Assembly: GCA_011050075.1 (NCBI GenBank)
Contig: DRGK01000003.1
Span: 1 to 46,758 of the forward strand
DNA: 46,758 nucleotides
DNA from: Candidatus Jorgensenbacteria bacterium
GTDB taxonomy: Bacteria; Patescibacteriota; Minisyncoccia; UBA6257; GWB1-50-10
Direction: 5' to 3'
The notes beneath the pieces were generated by a model. That model had not been told where the DNA came from. It did not search any database and saw nothing but the letters and a program-made list of their open reading frames with translations. Positions 17,749 to 27,139 of the stretch are shown here, piece after piece. Positions within the stretch are counted from its first letter, which is position 1, and each line of letters starts with the position of its first letter. Position numbers and translations under genes: made by a program.

Positions 17749-19664
17749 TAATTAAAAGATCAAACGACAATCCGATATTAAAACCAAACAGAGAGCAGTC
17801 ATGGGAAGCAGAGGCGGTTTTTAATGGGTGTCCGGTCAAAAAAGGCAATCGTATATATCTTCTTTATCGGGCATTATCTTTACCTCACTACCACACTTCT
17901 GCACAAACAAAGATGATGATTTCTGATATTGGTATTGCAGATAGTAAAGATGGAGTTCATTTTGAAAACAGGAAACGATTTATTGTTCCGGAACATTCTT
18001 GGGAAAGGTTCGGCTGTGAAGATCCAAGAGTGACCCACCTGAATGGTACATACTACATTTTTTATACGGCGCTTTCCGAGTATCCTTTTACGGCTGATGG
18101 AATTAAAGTTGGATTGGCAGTAAGCAAAAATTTAAAGAAAGTTGATGAAAAGCATCTCGTTACTCCTTTTAATGCCAAAGGAATGGCTCTTTTCCCGGAG
18201 AAAATAAACGGGAAAATGTGGGCGATACTTACGGTTCATACCGATAAACCTCCGGCAAAAATATGCCTAACTTCTTTTGATAAAGAAGAAGATATGTGGT
18301 CTGAACGTTATTGGAAGAAATGGTATAAAAATTTTGAGAAACATTCTTTACCGCTGGCACGCAATCCCGAGGATCATGTTGAGGTTGGTGCCCCGCCTAT
18401 AAAAACAAAATATGGCTGGCTCCTCATTTATTCTTATATTAGGGGTTACTTTTCTCCACGGAGACTTTTCACTGCAGAGGCGGTACTTCTTGATTTAAAG
18501 AACCCTTCTAAGATTATTGCCAGAACCGAGGCGCCGATTTTAATCCCTGAGGAATATTACGAGAGAATTGGTCTTGTACCGAATATGATTTTTCCATCGG
18601 GCGTATTAATTGAAGGGGATTGCCTCAGCCTCTATTATGGCGCTGCTGATACTACGTGCTGCTTGGCCACCATTGAACTTTCTTCGCTATTGGGTCAGAT
18701 ACTAGAGAGAGGTAAGAATTCTGCAAAACTTAAACGTGCCAAAGAGAATCCTATTATTACTCCAGAAAAAAAACATGCTTGGGAAAGCAAAGCTACGTTC
18801 AATCCGGGAGCACTATACCTTAAAGATAAGGTTCATCTTGTGTATCGTGCAATGTCCGAAAACAATACTTCAGTATTTGGTTACGCGACAAGTCAAGATG
18901 GAATTCATATTGACTATCGTCTGTCACAGCCAATCTATACTCCCCGCGAATCATTTGAGCAAAAACTTCAACCCGGGGGAAACTCAGGCTGCGAGGATCC
19001 GCGACTGACTAAAATCGGAAACAAAATCTATATGTGCTATACAGCCTTTGATGGCAAACACCCTCCCCGTGTAGCCTTAACATGGATACGTTCTAATGAT
19101 TTTTTAAATCAGCAATGGCATTGGTCAAAGCCGGTTCTCATTTCGCCCCCGGACCTGGATGATAAGGACGCGTTCATTTTTCCGGAAAAATTTAATGGAA
19201 AGTATGTGATTATACACCGAAGCGGAGATGACATTGATCTTGCTTTTAGTTCAACCTTGAATTTTAAGGGTGATACGTGGCTTGAAGAATACCGCTGGAT
19301 AATACCAAGAAAGGGATGGTGGGACAGTAAAAAAGTGGGAGCTGCCGCTCCGCCTATTAAAACTAAAGAGGGATGGGTTTTTCTTTATCACGGTGTTTCT
19401 GATAAAGGAGTTTATCGGGTGGGAGCGGTGCTTTTGAGTCTGAAAAATCCCGTTAAGATAATCGGACGTACCGATAACCCTATTTTTGAACCTGAAACTT
19501 CTTATGAGAAAGAGGGGCAAGTACCGAATGTTGTTTTTCCGTGCGGTATGGTGCTTTTGGAAGAAACCTTATTTGTATACTACGGGGGAGCTGATCAGGT
19601 AGTAGGAGTTGCTACTATTGAGATGAAAAAACTTTTGAAGGTTCTTAAGCAATGCAAGTGCTGA
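17745..19664 (+). CDS. Tandem two-domain GH130-type protein
   Basis: Two copies of the fold: NPILKPNREQSWEAEAVFNGC...CEDPRVTHL and NPIITPEKKHAWESKATFNPGALYL...GCEDPRLTKI. Confidence 0.85.
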   Translation: MIIKRSNDNPILKPNREQSWEAEAVFNGCPVKKGNRIYLLYRALSLPHYHTSAQTKMMISDIGIADSKDGVHFENRKRFIVPEHSWERFGCEDPRVTHLNGTYYIFYTALSEYPFTADGIKVGLAVSKNLKKVDEKHLVTPFNAKGMALFPEKINGKMWAILTVHTDKPPAKICLTSFDKEEDMWSERYWKKWYKNFEKHSLPLARNPEDHVEVGAPPIKTKYGWLLIYSYIRGYFSPRRLFTAEAVLLDLKNPSKIIARTEAPILIPEEYYERIGLVPNMIFPSGVLIEGDCLSLYYGAADTTCCLATIELSSLLGQILERGKNSAKLKRAKENPIITPEKKHAWESKATFNPGALYLKDKVHLVYRAMSENNTSVFGYATSQDGIHIDYRLSQPIYTPRESFEQKLQPGGNSGCEDPRLTKIGNKIYMCYTAFDGKHPPRVALTWIRSNDFLNQQWHWSKPVLISPPDLDDKDAFIFPEKFNGKYVIIHRSGDDIDLAFSSTLNFKGDTWLEEYRWIIPRKGWWDSKKVGAAAPPIKTKEGWVFLYHGVSDKGVYRVGAVLLSLKNPVKIIGRTDNPIFEPETSYEKEGQVPNVVFPCGMVLLEETLFVYYGGADQVVGVATIEMKKLLKVLKQCKC

Positions 19665-19673
19665 AAACATTGT

Positions 19674-19703
19674 AAAAAAATAGGCGAAATCGCCTATTTT
19701 TTT
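19674..19703. terminator. Bidirectional terminator
   Basis: AAAAAAATAGGCG-aaat-CGCCTATTTTTTT. Confidence 0.85.
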
Positions 19704-19748
19704 CTTGGAGAGTGTTTTCAAGCATTGAGTGCAGATGAGTGCTCGTTT
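19697..19748 (-). pseudogene. Fragment of an rpmB 3' end
   Basis: Minus-strand translation RALICTQCLKTLSKKK matches the C-terminus of the rpmB at 21510-21701. Confidence 0.85.
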
Positions 19749-19826
19749 ATCCCATGAAATTTGAAAAATAAAGAAAATGCGGTATAAAGAAGCCAGAACT
19801 TAAACAATAAAACACAGGAGGTGTGT

Positions 19827-21437
19827 ATGGAAAAGAATAAAAAGAATGCAATACTCTCGGTCTTTGATAAGACTGGTATTGTTGAATTCGCGCAGGAATT
19901 GGTGAGTCTTGACTGGAAGATATTTTCTTCAAGCGGTACTGCACGAGTGCTTCATGAAGGGGGAATTCCGGTGACAGATGTTTCTAAAATTACCGGACTC
20001 GCACCAATTCTTGATCATCGTGTTGCAACGCTGGCTCCGCAGATACACGGTGGTCTACTTGCTATGGAGAAACATTTGCAAGAGCTCAAGAAGCTGGGCT
20101 ATCCATGGATTGATCTTGTTTGCGTGGATCTCTACCCGCTTAAGGAAGAAATTTGTCGGCCCGGTGCAACACTGGAATCAGTCCTTGAAAAGACCGATAT
20201 TGGCGGCCCAACACTCCTTAGGTCGGGTGCGAAAGGTCGGCGTATTGTTGTGATAGGATCCAGTGATCGCGAGCGTGTTATAGAGTGGCTTAAAAATGGT
20301 GAGCCGAATGCGGAGGAATTCAGGAATGCATTAGCGGCTAAGGCAGAAGCAATTGCCGCTGATTATTCTCTGGAATCGGCGCGTTTCCGTGGAAATGGTA
20401 ACTATGACGGTATAATTGGTCATAGGGTGGTGTCTTGCAAATACGGAGAGAATCCTTGGCAGACACCAGCCGCATTGTTCGCACAAGAAACGAATGATAG
20501 TCTCGCACTTCAAAACTTCAAATTGGTAGAAGGAAGTGATCCGAGCTACATAAACTGGTGTGACATTGACCGGCTACTTCAAACTATCACTCATATCGCT
20601 GCGGTATTTGAACAAAATCACAATAACATCCCGTTCATTGCTGTAGGAGCCAAACATGGGAATGCATGCGGTGCTTCAGTTGCTACAGATGCGGGTGATG
20701 CGCTTCGTGGCATGATTGATGGTGATCCCTTGGCGTTATTTGGTGGGTTGGTGATGACGAATTTTCCAATCAGTGGGCAAGAAGCGAAGCTTCTACGAGA
20801 ATGGAACACATCGGATGGAACAAAACGAATTCTTGATGGTGTTCTTGCTCCGTCGTTCAGTAAAGAAGCAAGACTGAACCTAAGCAGAAAAGGTGGTAAG
20901 TGCCGCCTACTGGAGAACTCAGCCCTTGAAAACCTTGGTATGGATTCACTGGACGTTGCACCGCGATTTCGTTATGTGCGCGGTGGATTTCTCCGTCAAC
21001 CAAACTACACTTATGTGCTTGATCTCAAAGATCCTGATCTTGAGATTGTTGGACATACGTGTTCAGAATCTCAAAAGACTGATTTACTTCTCGCTTGTGC
21101 AGTTGGTAGCACAAGTAATTCTAATACGATTACGCTCGTGAAGAACGGAGCGGTAATAGGGAACGGAGTCGGTCAAAAAGATCGTGTCGGTGCGGCAACA
21201 CTCGCTATAGCTGGTGCTAAGCGAAGCGGGCATGACATCAGAGGTGCAGTCGCTTACTCAGATAGTTTCTTTCCATTCCCGGACGGACCACAGATTCTCA
21301 TTGAGGCCGGAGTGCAAGTCATTTTTACTTCAAAGGGATCCGTGAAAGACGAAGCTACTCGAGAAGTTTGTAGGGAAGCAGAGATATCTTTGTATTTCCT
21401 TCCAGACTCAAGGTGTCGAGGTTTTTTCGGACACTAA
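19827..21437 (+). CDS. purH: Bifunctional AICAR transformylase/IMP cyclohydrolase
   Basis: SVFDKTGIVEFAQEL, SSSGTARVLHEGGIPVTDVSKITG, LDHRVATLAPQIHGGLLA, DIGGPTLLRSGAKG, KHGNACGA, DSFFPFPDGP. SD aggaggtg precedes the ATG at 19827. Confidence 0.93.
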   Translation: MEKNKKNAILSVFDKTGIVEFAQELVSLDWKIFSSSGTARVLHEGGIPVTDVSKITGLAPILDHRVATLAPQIHGGLLAMEKHLQELKKLGYPWIDLVCVDLYPLKEEICRPGATLESVLEKTDIGGPTLLRSGAKGRRIVVIGSSDRERVIEWLKNGEPNAEEFRNALAAKAEAIAADYSLESARFRGNGNYDGIIGHRVVSCKYGENPWQTPAALFAQETNDSLALQNFKLVEGSDPSYINWCDIDRLLQTITHIAAVFEQNHNNIPFIAVGAKHGNACGASVATDAGDALRGMIDGDPLALFGGLVMTNFPISGQEAKLLREWNTSDGTKRILDGVLAPSFSKEARLNLSRKGGKCRLLENSALENLGMDSLDVAPRFRYVRGGFLRQPNYTYVLDLKDPDLEIVGHTCSESQKTDLLLACAVGSTSNSNTITLVKNGAVIGNGVGQKDRVGAATLAIAGAKRSGHDIRGAVAYSDSFFPFPDGPQILIEAGVQVIFTSKGSVKDEATREVCREAEISLYFLPDSRCRGFFGH

Positions 21438-21455
21438 CGTTAGCTAACTATCCTT

Positions 21456-21493
21456 AGGCACTGTTGGTTGAATACCAACAGTGCCTTTTTTAT
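21456..21493 (+). terminator. Rho-independent terminator of purH
   Basis: GGCACTGTTGGT-tgaat-ACCAACAGTGCC-TTTTTTAT. Confidence 0.92.
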
Positions 21494-21509
21494 ATTAAAA
21501 ATACGGGTG

Positions 21510-21701
21510 TTACTTTTTTTTCTTGGAGAGTGTTTTTAGACACTGCGTGCAGATGAGTGCTCGTTTGCCCGAAGGAAGAATTGTTCTTTGCAGGTTTGCC
21601 TTGCGTTTGTAGTGCTTGTTCACAGGGTTGTAATGTCCACGCAATAGTTTGCGTTTGCCGCCCATCGTATGTGATTTTTCACAGAGTTCGCATTTGCGCA
21701 T
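21510..21701 (-). CDS. rpmB: 50S ribosomal protein L28
   Basis: MRKCELCEKSHTMGGKRKLLRGHYNPVNKHYKRKANLQ... Confidence 0.9.
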   Translation of the reverse strand: MRKCELCEKSHTMGGKRKLLRGHYNPVNKHYKRKANLQRTILPSGKRALICTQCLKTLSKKKK

Positions 21702-21742
21702 AGTTCGTACAGCGTACTTATATTATTGTGCTCCGTCAATAG

Positions 21743-22372
21743 CTACCCAAGTATTGCTTCCTTGTAGGTGCCGTTGGTAAAGTCAAATTCGTAGTATGTG
21801 CCGCCGTCTCCACTGTCAACTTTGAGTACTGCCTCAGTCCGTCCTGAGTCTATTTTAAAGACCACTTCACCCTCAACAGCACTTTGAGGCGGCATAGAGT
21901 CAAACGCACCGCGTACGTGCACCGGTTTTTGGTTTGAACGGGAAGGTTCTACGAGTTCAAAAAAGTTACCGGGATCAAAGGCGCTGTATGAAGTTGCTCT
22001 ATTGGTAAAGGTTTTGATATGTAAGGTAAGGAAACCATCTTTCGCCTTGGATACCTTTTCAACTGAAACGGTCAGTTGCGTGGTTGGAGAAAGAAGCGGG
22101 CTTGATTCTATTTGAAATAGGATCGCAGTGGGAATCACGACACTGCCTTCATATGTCCGGCGTGGTTCAGCGAGCGTCGTTGTGGCTTCATCGGATGCCG
22201 GCGTTACCGTTTCGGGAACGCTAGTTATCCCGCTTGAGAAGATATCAAGATTGAGAGCTACGTTGCGCACCTCATCTTGTATGACTTGAAGCTTACTGAG
22301 CACGAAGAAAAACCCGACGATACATACGAGTATGAGTACGGAAAACATAATCCCCACATTCGTTCGTTTCAT
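21743..22372 (-). CDS. Single-TM hypothetical protein with a possible DUF4352-like extracytoplasmic domain
   Basis: N-terminal TM helix then beta-rich domain (DGFLTLHIKTFTNRATSYSAFDPGNFFELV). Confidence 0.55.
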   Translation of the reverse strand: MKRTNVGIMFSVLILVCIVGFFFVLSKLQVIQDEVRNVALNLDIFSSGITSVPETVTPASDEATTTLAEPRRTYEGSVVIPTAILFQIESSPLLSPTTQLTVSVEKVSKAKDGFLTLHIKTFTNRATSYSAFDPGNFFELVEPSRSNQKPVHVRGAFDSMPPQSAVEGEVVFKIDSGRTEAVLKVDSGDGGTYYEFDFTNGTYKEAILG

Positions 22373-22416
22373 ACTGCCATTATATCATCTTTCCACAATA
22401 CGGTTATAATGGGGAC

Positions 22417-23064
22417 ATGGAATTTATTATATTCCAGATTTTAATATTACTATTCTCTATTGTCGTACATGAAGTTGCGCATGGCTTTATGGCGGAACAC
22501 TTAGGAGACCCTACGGCACGTATGGCGGGGAGATTAACTCTCAATCCATTGAAACACATTGATGCGTTTGGGTCTGTGCTATTACCACTCCTACTTATTG
22601 TTACTCGTTCGCCAATTGTGCTTGGTTGGGCAAAGCCGGTCCCGTACAATCCGCATCTACTGACCAAAGATCTGAAGTATGGACCGCTCAAGGTTGCACT
22701 CGCAGGACCGGGAGCAAACATCACTATTGCAGTTCTCTTTGGAATATTACTGCGTTTCACTTACATGTACTCGGTACCATTTACCTTTCTCGTTGGTATT
22801 ATCGTGTTTCTGAATCTTCTGCTCGCGGTATTCAATCTTATGCCGATTCCGCCGCTTGATGGCTCTAAAATTTTGACTGTGCTGCTGCCACGGAAGTATT
22901 CGCTCATGGTACAGCAGATCGGTATGGTCGGTATTATGCTTGTACTACTGTTCGTATTTTATTTTGGTAATGTTATTTTTGGGCTGACTTCAGTTATGTT
23001 TCAGGTTATTGCGGGTGCAGATGCGTTCCATGTGTTTATGATGGTCATGAACAAAGGGATTTGA
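22417..23064 (+). CDS. Site-2 protease-like M50 family membrane metalloprotease
   Basis: VVHEVAHGFMAEHLGDPTARMAGRLTLNPLKHIDAFGS; NLMPIPPLDGSKI. Confidence 0.93.
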   Translation: MEFIIFQILILLFSIVVHEVAHGFMAEHLGDPTARMAGRLTLNPLKHIDAFGSVLLPLLLIVTRSPIVLGWAKPVPYNPHLLTKDLKYGPLKVALAGPGANITIAVLFGILLRFTYMYSVPFTFLVGIIVFLNLLLAVFNLMPIPPLDGSKILTVLLPRKYSLMVQQIGMVGIMLVLLFVFYFGNVIFGLTSVMFQVIAGADAFHVFMMVMNKGI

Positions 23065-23100
23065 CAACCACCTTTATTTATATGTACACTCTACAACACT

Positions 23101-23529
23101 ATGCCGACTATTAATCAGTTATTAAAAAAAGGCAGGGAGCGGGCGCCTAAGAAACCAAAGACGCCGGCTTTGGATTACTATTTTAATTCATTACAGAATA
23201 AGCCGGTGAAGTCATCTTCGCCATTCAAGCGTGGTGTGTGCGTAAAAGTGTTTACGACAACTCCTAAGAAACCTAACTCGGCACTCAGGAAAGTTGCTCG
23301 TGTGCGGTTGACTAATGGAATGGAAGTGACTGCATATATTCCGGGCGAAGGTCACAATTTACAGGAGCACTCAATAGTACTTCTACGCGGCGGCAGGGTT
23401 AAGGATTTGCCTGGTGTCCGGTATCACATAGTACGCGGCGTACTTGACACGGGAAGCGTTGAAGGCAGGAATCAGAAGCGGTCAAAGTACGGTACAAAAA
23501 AGAAGAAAGTTAGCGAATCAGCGTCATAG
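23101..23529 (+). CDS. rpsL: 30S ribosomal protein S12
   Basis: [48 protein letters not shown]. Confidence 0.98.
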   Translation: MPTINQLLKKGRERAPKKPKTPALDYYFNSLQNKPVKSSSPFKRGVCVKVFTTTPKKPNSALRKVARVRLTNGMEVTAYIPGEGHNLQEHSIVLLRGGRVKDLPGVRYHIVRGVLDTGSVEGRNQKRSKYGTKKKKVSESAS

Positions 23530-23532
23530 TGT

Positions 23533-24006
23533 ATGCGAAAAAGAACGTATTACAAAAAGAAAGAACGTGTTCCGGATCATAAGTATGACCGGATAGATGT
23601 TGGGCTGTTTATTAACTATCTTATGTGGGACGGCAAGCGCACGGTTGCCGAGCACGTATTTTACGGCGCACTTGATGAGATACGGAAGCGCACGAAAGAT
23701 GATGGTGTAGAGACCTTTGAACATGCAATTGAGAATGTAACTCCGCTCCTTGAATTAGTATCACGTCGTGTTGGTGGTGCGAACTACCAGATTCCTCGAG
23801 AGGTTCGTCCGGAACGAAAGTTTTTTCTCGCATCACGTTGGATTATTACGGCAGCGCGCAAAAAGAAAGGGAAGCCTATGTATGAGCGTCTTGCTGATGA
23901 ACTGATAGCAGCATCTAAAAACGAAGGAGAAGCTATTAAAAAGAAACAGGATACGCACCGCATGGCGGAAGCGAACCGCGCTTTTGCAAGCCTCTTGCGG
24001 CGCTAA
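23533..24006 (+). CDS. rpsG: 30S ribosomal protein S7
   Basis: VGLFINYLMWDGKRTVAEHVFYGALDEI; RRVGGANYQIPREVRPERK. Confidence 0.97.
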   Translation: MRKRTYYKKKERVPDHKYDRIDVGLFINYLMWDGKRTVAEHVFYGALDEIRKRTKDDGVETFEHAIENVTPLLELVSRRVGGANYQIPREVRPERKFFLASRWIITAARKKKGKPMYERLADELIAASKNEGEAIKKKQDTHRMAEANRAFASLLRR

Positions 24007-24058
24007 TCACATTTATCTATTTTTATTAACTAGTTACTAATCACTAGCTGCTTTTCAA

Positions 24059-26197
24059 ATGGCAAGAAAATATCCAATAGAAAGAGTACGAAACATCGGC
24101 ATTATTGCTCATATTGATGCCGGTAAAACAACCGTAAGTGAACGGGCACTTTTCTATACCGGTGTTTCGCACAAAATTGGTGAAGTACATGAGGGAGAAG
24201 CGATCATGGACTGGATGGAGCAGGAGCGTGAACGCGGCATTACTATCACCTCTGCAACTACTACCTGTTTTTGGCTGCCATCATACTACACTATCGGTGG
24301 GGTTGATGAGAAAAAACTTGAGGAGTTGAAAGGATTATATGAGCACCGTATTAATATCATTGATACACCGGGACATATTGACTTTACAGTAGAAGTGAAG
24401 CGATCGCTCCGTGTGCTTGATGGTGCCGTCGTTGTGTTTGATGGTGTTGCAGGAGTTGAGCCGCAGTCAGAGACAAACTGGCACTATGCCGATGAGTATA
24501 AGGTGCCGCGCATATGTTTTATTAATAAACTGGACCGTACCGGCGCAAGTTTTGAAAAGAGTCTGCAGTCCATTTATGACCAGCTTACTACTAAAGCGGT
24601 TGCAATTCAGCTCCCCATTGGCATTGAGAGCAATTTCGTTGGCGTTGTTGATTTACTTACAGAAAAAGCATATGGGTTTGAAGGTGAGTTGGGTAAAGAT
24701 GTGAAGGAAATACCGATACCGGATAATATCAAAGATGAGGTGAGTGAACGAAGACATGAACTTATAGAGAAAATTGCTGAAACAGACGAGGCATTGCTTG
24801 AAAAATACCTGGAGGATGAAGCCAGTCTACCAATTGCAGAATTGAAAACCGTACTGCGTAAAGCAACCATTCGTCTTGATATCATACCGGTGCTATGCGG
24901 TTCTGCACTGAAAAATAAAGGCGTACAGCTTATGCTTGATGCTGTTGTTGATTACCTTCCCGCACCGACAGATCTTCCACCAGTAACAGGTATAGATCCA
25001 AGAACTAATAAAGAACTCCAGCGTAAGCCAAGTGATGATGAACCGGTAGCGGCACTCGCATTCAAGATAGCTACCGACCCGTATGTTGGCGTACTGACGT
25101 ACTTTCGCTTGTATTCGGGAATATTGAAGCGCGGTAGTTATGTACTGAATGCAACACAGGACAAGCAAGAGCGCATCGGGCGTATTCTGCGCATGCACGC
25201 CAACCATCGGGAAGAAGTTGATGAAATCTATGCAGGTGATTTAGGTGCTATTGTTGGACTCAAAAATACTACAACTGGTGATACCCTAACTGATCCCAAT
25301 CACCCGATCGTGTTAGAGACGATTACGTTCCCTGAACCGGTTATTTCGGTGCGCATTGAGCCGAAAACAAAAGCTGACCAGGAAAAAATGAGTACTGCAC
25401 TCCATAAATTGGGTAATGAAGACCCAACATTTAAGATGGGAGCTGATCAGGATACCGGTGAGACCATTATTTCCGGCATGGGTGAACTGCATCTTGAAAT
25501 TATTATTGACCGCCTAAAACGTGAGTTTGGTGTTGAGACTGATATGGGACGGCCGCGGGTGGCATACAAAGAGACAATTTCAAAAGAAGCGGAGGCGGAA
25601 GGTAAGTTCATTCGTCAGTCCGGCGGTCGTGGGCAGTACGGTCACGTGCGCTTGCGAATAGAACCGCTTGAGCGGGGGGGTGGGTTTGAGTTTGTTAATG
25701 CGATTAAGGGCGGCAGCATTCCGTCAGAATTTATCCCTTCGGTGGAGAAAGGTGTTAAAGAAGCAATGGGAAGGGGTATTGTTGCCGGATATCCCATTAC
25801 CGATTTGAAGGTAATATTATATGATGGTTCATACCACGAAGTGGACTCGTCAGACATAGCATTTAAGGTAGCAGGGTCAATGGCGTTTCAGGAGGCTGCA
25901 AAGCACGCGGGACTGAAACTGGTAGAACCGATTATGAATATTCAAGTAATTGTTCCGGAGAAGTTTCTCGGTGACGTGACCGGTGATGTGAGCTCAAAGC
26001 GTGGCAGAATATCTTCAATGGATGAACGAGACAATGTTCGCGTGGTCAATGCACACATACCGCTTTCGGAGATGTTTGGATACTCAACCACACTTCGTTC
26101 TATGACACAGGGCAGAGGCTCATTCAATATGGAATTTTCGCACTACGATGTAGTGCCGCAGAGCGTATCTCAAGAAATTGTAGAGGGTAGGAAGTAG
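24059..26197 (+). CDS. fusA: Elongation factor G
   Basis: [36 protein letters not shown]; follows rpsL-rpsG. Confidence 0.98.
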   Translation: MARKYPIERVRNIGIIAHIDAGKTTVSERALFYTGVSHKIGEVHEGEAIMDWMEQERERGITITSATTTCFWLPSYYTIGGVDEKKLEELKGLYEHRINIIDTPGHIDFTVEVKRSLRVLDGAVVVFDGVAGVEPQSETNWHYADEYKVPRICFINKLDRTGASFEKSLQSIYDQLTTKAVAIQLPIGIESNFVGVVDLLTEKAYGFEGELGKDVKEIPIPDNIKDEVSERRHELIEKIAETDEALLEKYLEDEASLPIAELKTVLRKATIRLDIIPVLCGSALKNKGVQLMLDAVVDYLPAPTDLPPVTGIDPRTNKELQRKPSDDEPVAALAFKIATDPYVGVLTYFRLYSGILKRGSYVLNATQDKQERIGRILRMHANHREEVDEIYAGDLGAIVGLKNTTTGDTLTDPNHPIVLETITFPEPVISVRIEPKTKADQEKMSTALHKLGNEDPTFKMGADQDTGETIISGMGELHLEIIIDRLKREFGVETDMGRPRVAYKETISKEAEAEGKFIRQSGGRGQYGHVRLRIEPLERGGGFEFVNAIKGGSIPSEFIPSVEKGVKEAMGRGIVAGYPITDLKVILYDGSYHEVDSSDIAFKVAGSMAFQEAAKHAGLKLVEPIMNIQVIVPEKFLGDVTGDVSSKRGRISSMDERDNVRVVNAHIPLSEMFGYSTTLRSMTQGRGSFNMEFSHYDVVPQSVSQEIVEGRK

Positions 26198-26221
26198 GAG
26201 TCGTCAGCATATTCCTTTGGG

Positions 26222-26250
26222 TTGAAGAGTTAAAGAAATTTACGTAAAAT
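26222..26250 (+). promoter_or_regulatory. Sigma70-type promoter candidate for the AbrB-like gene
   Basis: TTGAAG (26222-26227), 17-bp spacer, TAAAAT (26245-26250). Confidence 0.55.
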
Positions 26251-26282
26251 AATACGTAAAGGTTTACGTATTATTTTACGTA
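26241..26282. promoter_or_regulatory. 42-bp inverted repeat, putative operator
   Basis: TACGTAAAATAATACGTAAA-gg-TTTACGTATTATTTTACGTA; arms are exact reverse complements and contain four TACGTA sites; ends 1 bp before the ATG at 26284. Confidence 0.85.
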
Positions 26283-26283
26283 C

Positions 26284-26460
26284 ATGTCCACACGCAAAAC
26301 AGGAAAACGAAATATTAGGAAGCTCACCAAGCTCGGCGGCCACTCAATCGGCCTCACCATCCCTATTTCCATTGTCCGCAAACTCAAATGGCGCAATAAA
26401 CAAAAGGTAACGGTCAAACAAGTCGGGAAGCGGGTGATAATAGAGGATTGGGAGAAGTAA
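26284..26460 (+). CDS. AbrB/MazE-like small DNA-binding protein (58 aa)
   Basis: MSTRKTGKRNIRKLTKLGGHSIGLTIPISIVRKLKWRNKQKVTVKQVGKRVIIEDWEK; shorter than the ORF-track cutoff. Confidence 0.7.
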   Translation: MSTRKTGKRNIRKLTKLGGHSIGLTIPISIVRKLKWRNKQKVTVKQVGKRVIIEDWEK

Positions 26461-26462
26461 CT

Positions 26463-27134
26463 ATGCCAAAAATAAAGGATTTACCGAAAGTTGAACGACC
26501 GCGGGAAAAGCTTATTGCCAAAGGTGCCGAGAACCTCAAGGATTCGGATCTTTTGGCCATTCTGCTTCGAACAGGAAAAACCGGGAAAAATGTTATCGAA
26601 ATTGCTTCTCAAATTTTAGCCAAGCATTCCAAGAAACGGATTCTACAGATGACCTATCAAGACATGCTGAAAATAAGCGGCATTGACTCCGCCAAGGCCA
26701 CAACACTTCTTGCCGCTTTTGAGCTTTCAAAACGTGCGTTGGAAGTTAATGACACCAATTTGACGACTATTTCTACAGCTAAAGATGTTGTGGCTCAATT
26801 GACCGAGCTGCGCAATAGTAAAAAAGAGCATTTCGTTGCTCTGTATCTCAATGCCAGAGATCAACTAGTACACAAAGAAACGATTTCAATAGGAACCTTG
26901 AATGCCAATCTGGTTCATCCTCGGGAAATTTTCGAACCAGCTCTTAAATATTTGGCAGCTAACATCACTGTTGCGCATAATCATCCCTCCGGAGATCCAA
27001 AGCCGTCAGAAGACGATCTGGAGATTACGAAGAGATTGGTGAAAGCCGGCAAAATGATGGGCATTGAACTTTTGGATCATGTCATTGTTTCGAAAAATAG
27101 CCACTTTAGTTTTAAAGAGAAACAGTTAATTTAA
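26463..27134 (+). CDS. radC: RadC-family JAB-domain protein
   Basis: RPREKLIAKGAENLKDSDLLAILLRTG; VAHNHPSGDPKPSEDDLEITKRL. Confidence 0.93.
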   Translation: MPKIKDLPKVERPREKLIAKGAENLKDSDLLAILLRTGKTGKNVIEIASQILAKHSKKRILQMTYQDMLKISGIDSAKATTLLAAFELSKRALEVNDTNLTTISTAKDVVAQLTELRNSKKEHFVALYLNARDQLVHKETISIGTLNANLVHPREIFEPALKYLAANITVAHNHPSGDPKPSEDDLEITKRLVKAGKMMGIELLDHVIVSKNSHFSFKEKQLI

Positions 27135-27139
27135 ATAAC

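Noticed and set aside
21457-21492. Long inverted repeat after purH considered as a mobile-element end
   Set aside because: Stem with a 5-nt loop followed directly by TTTTTT is a normal rho-independent terminator.
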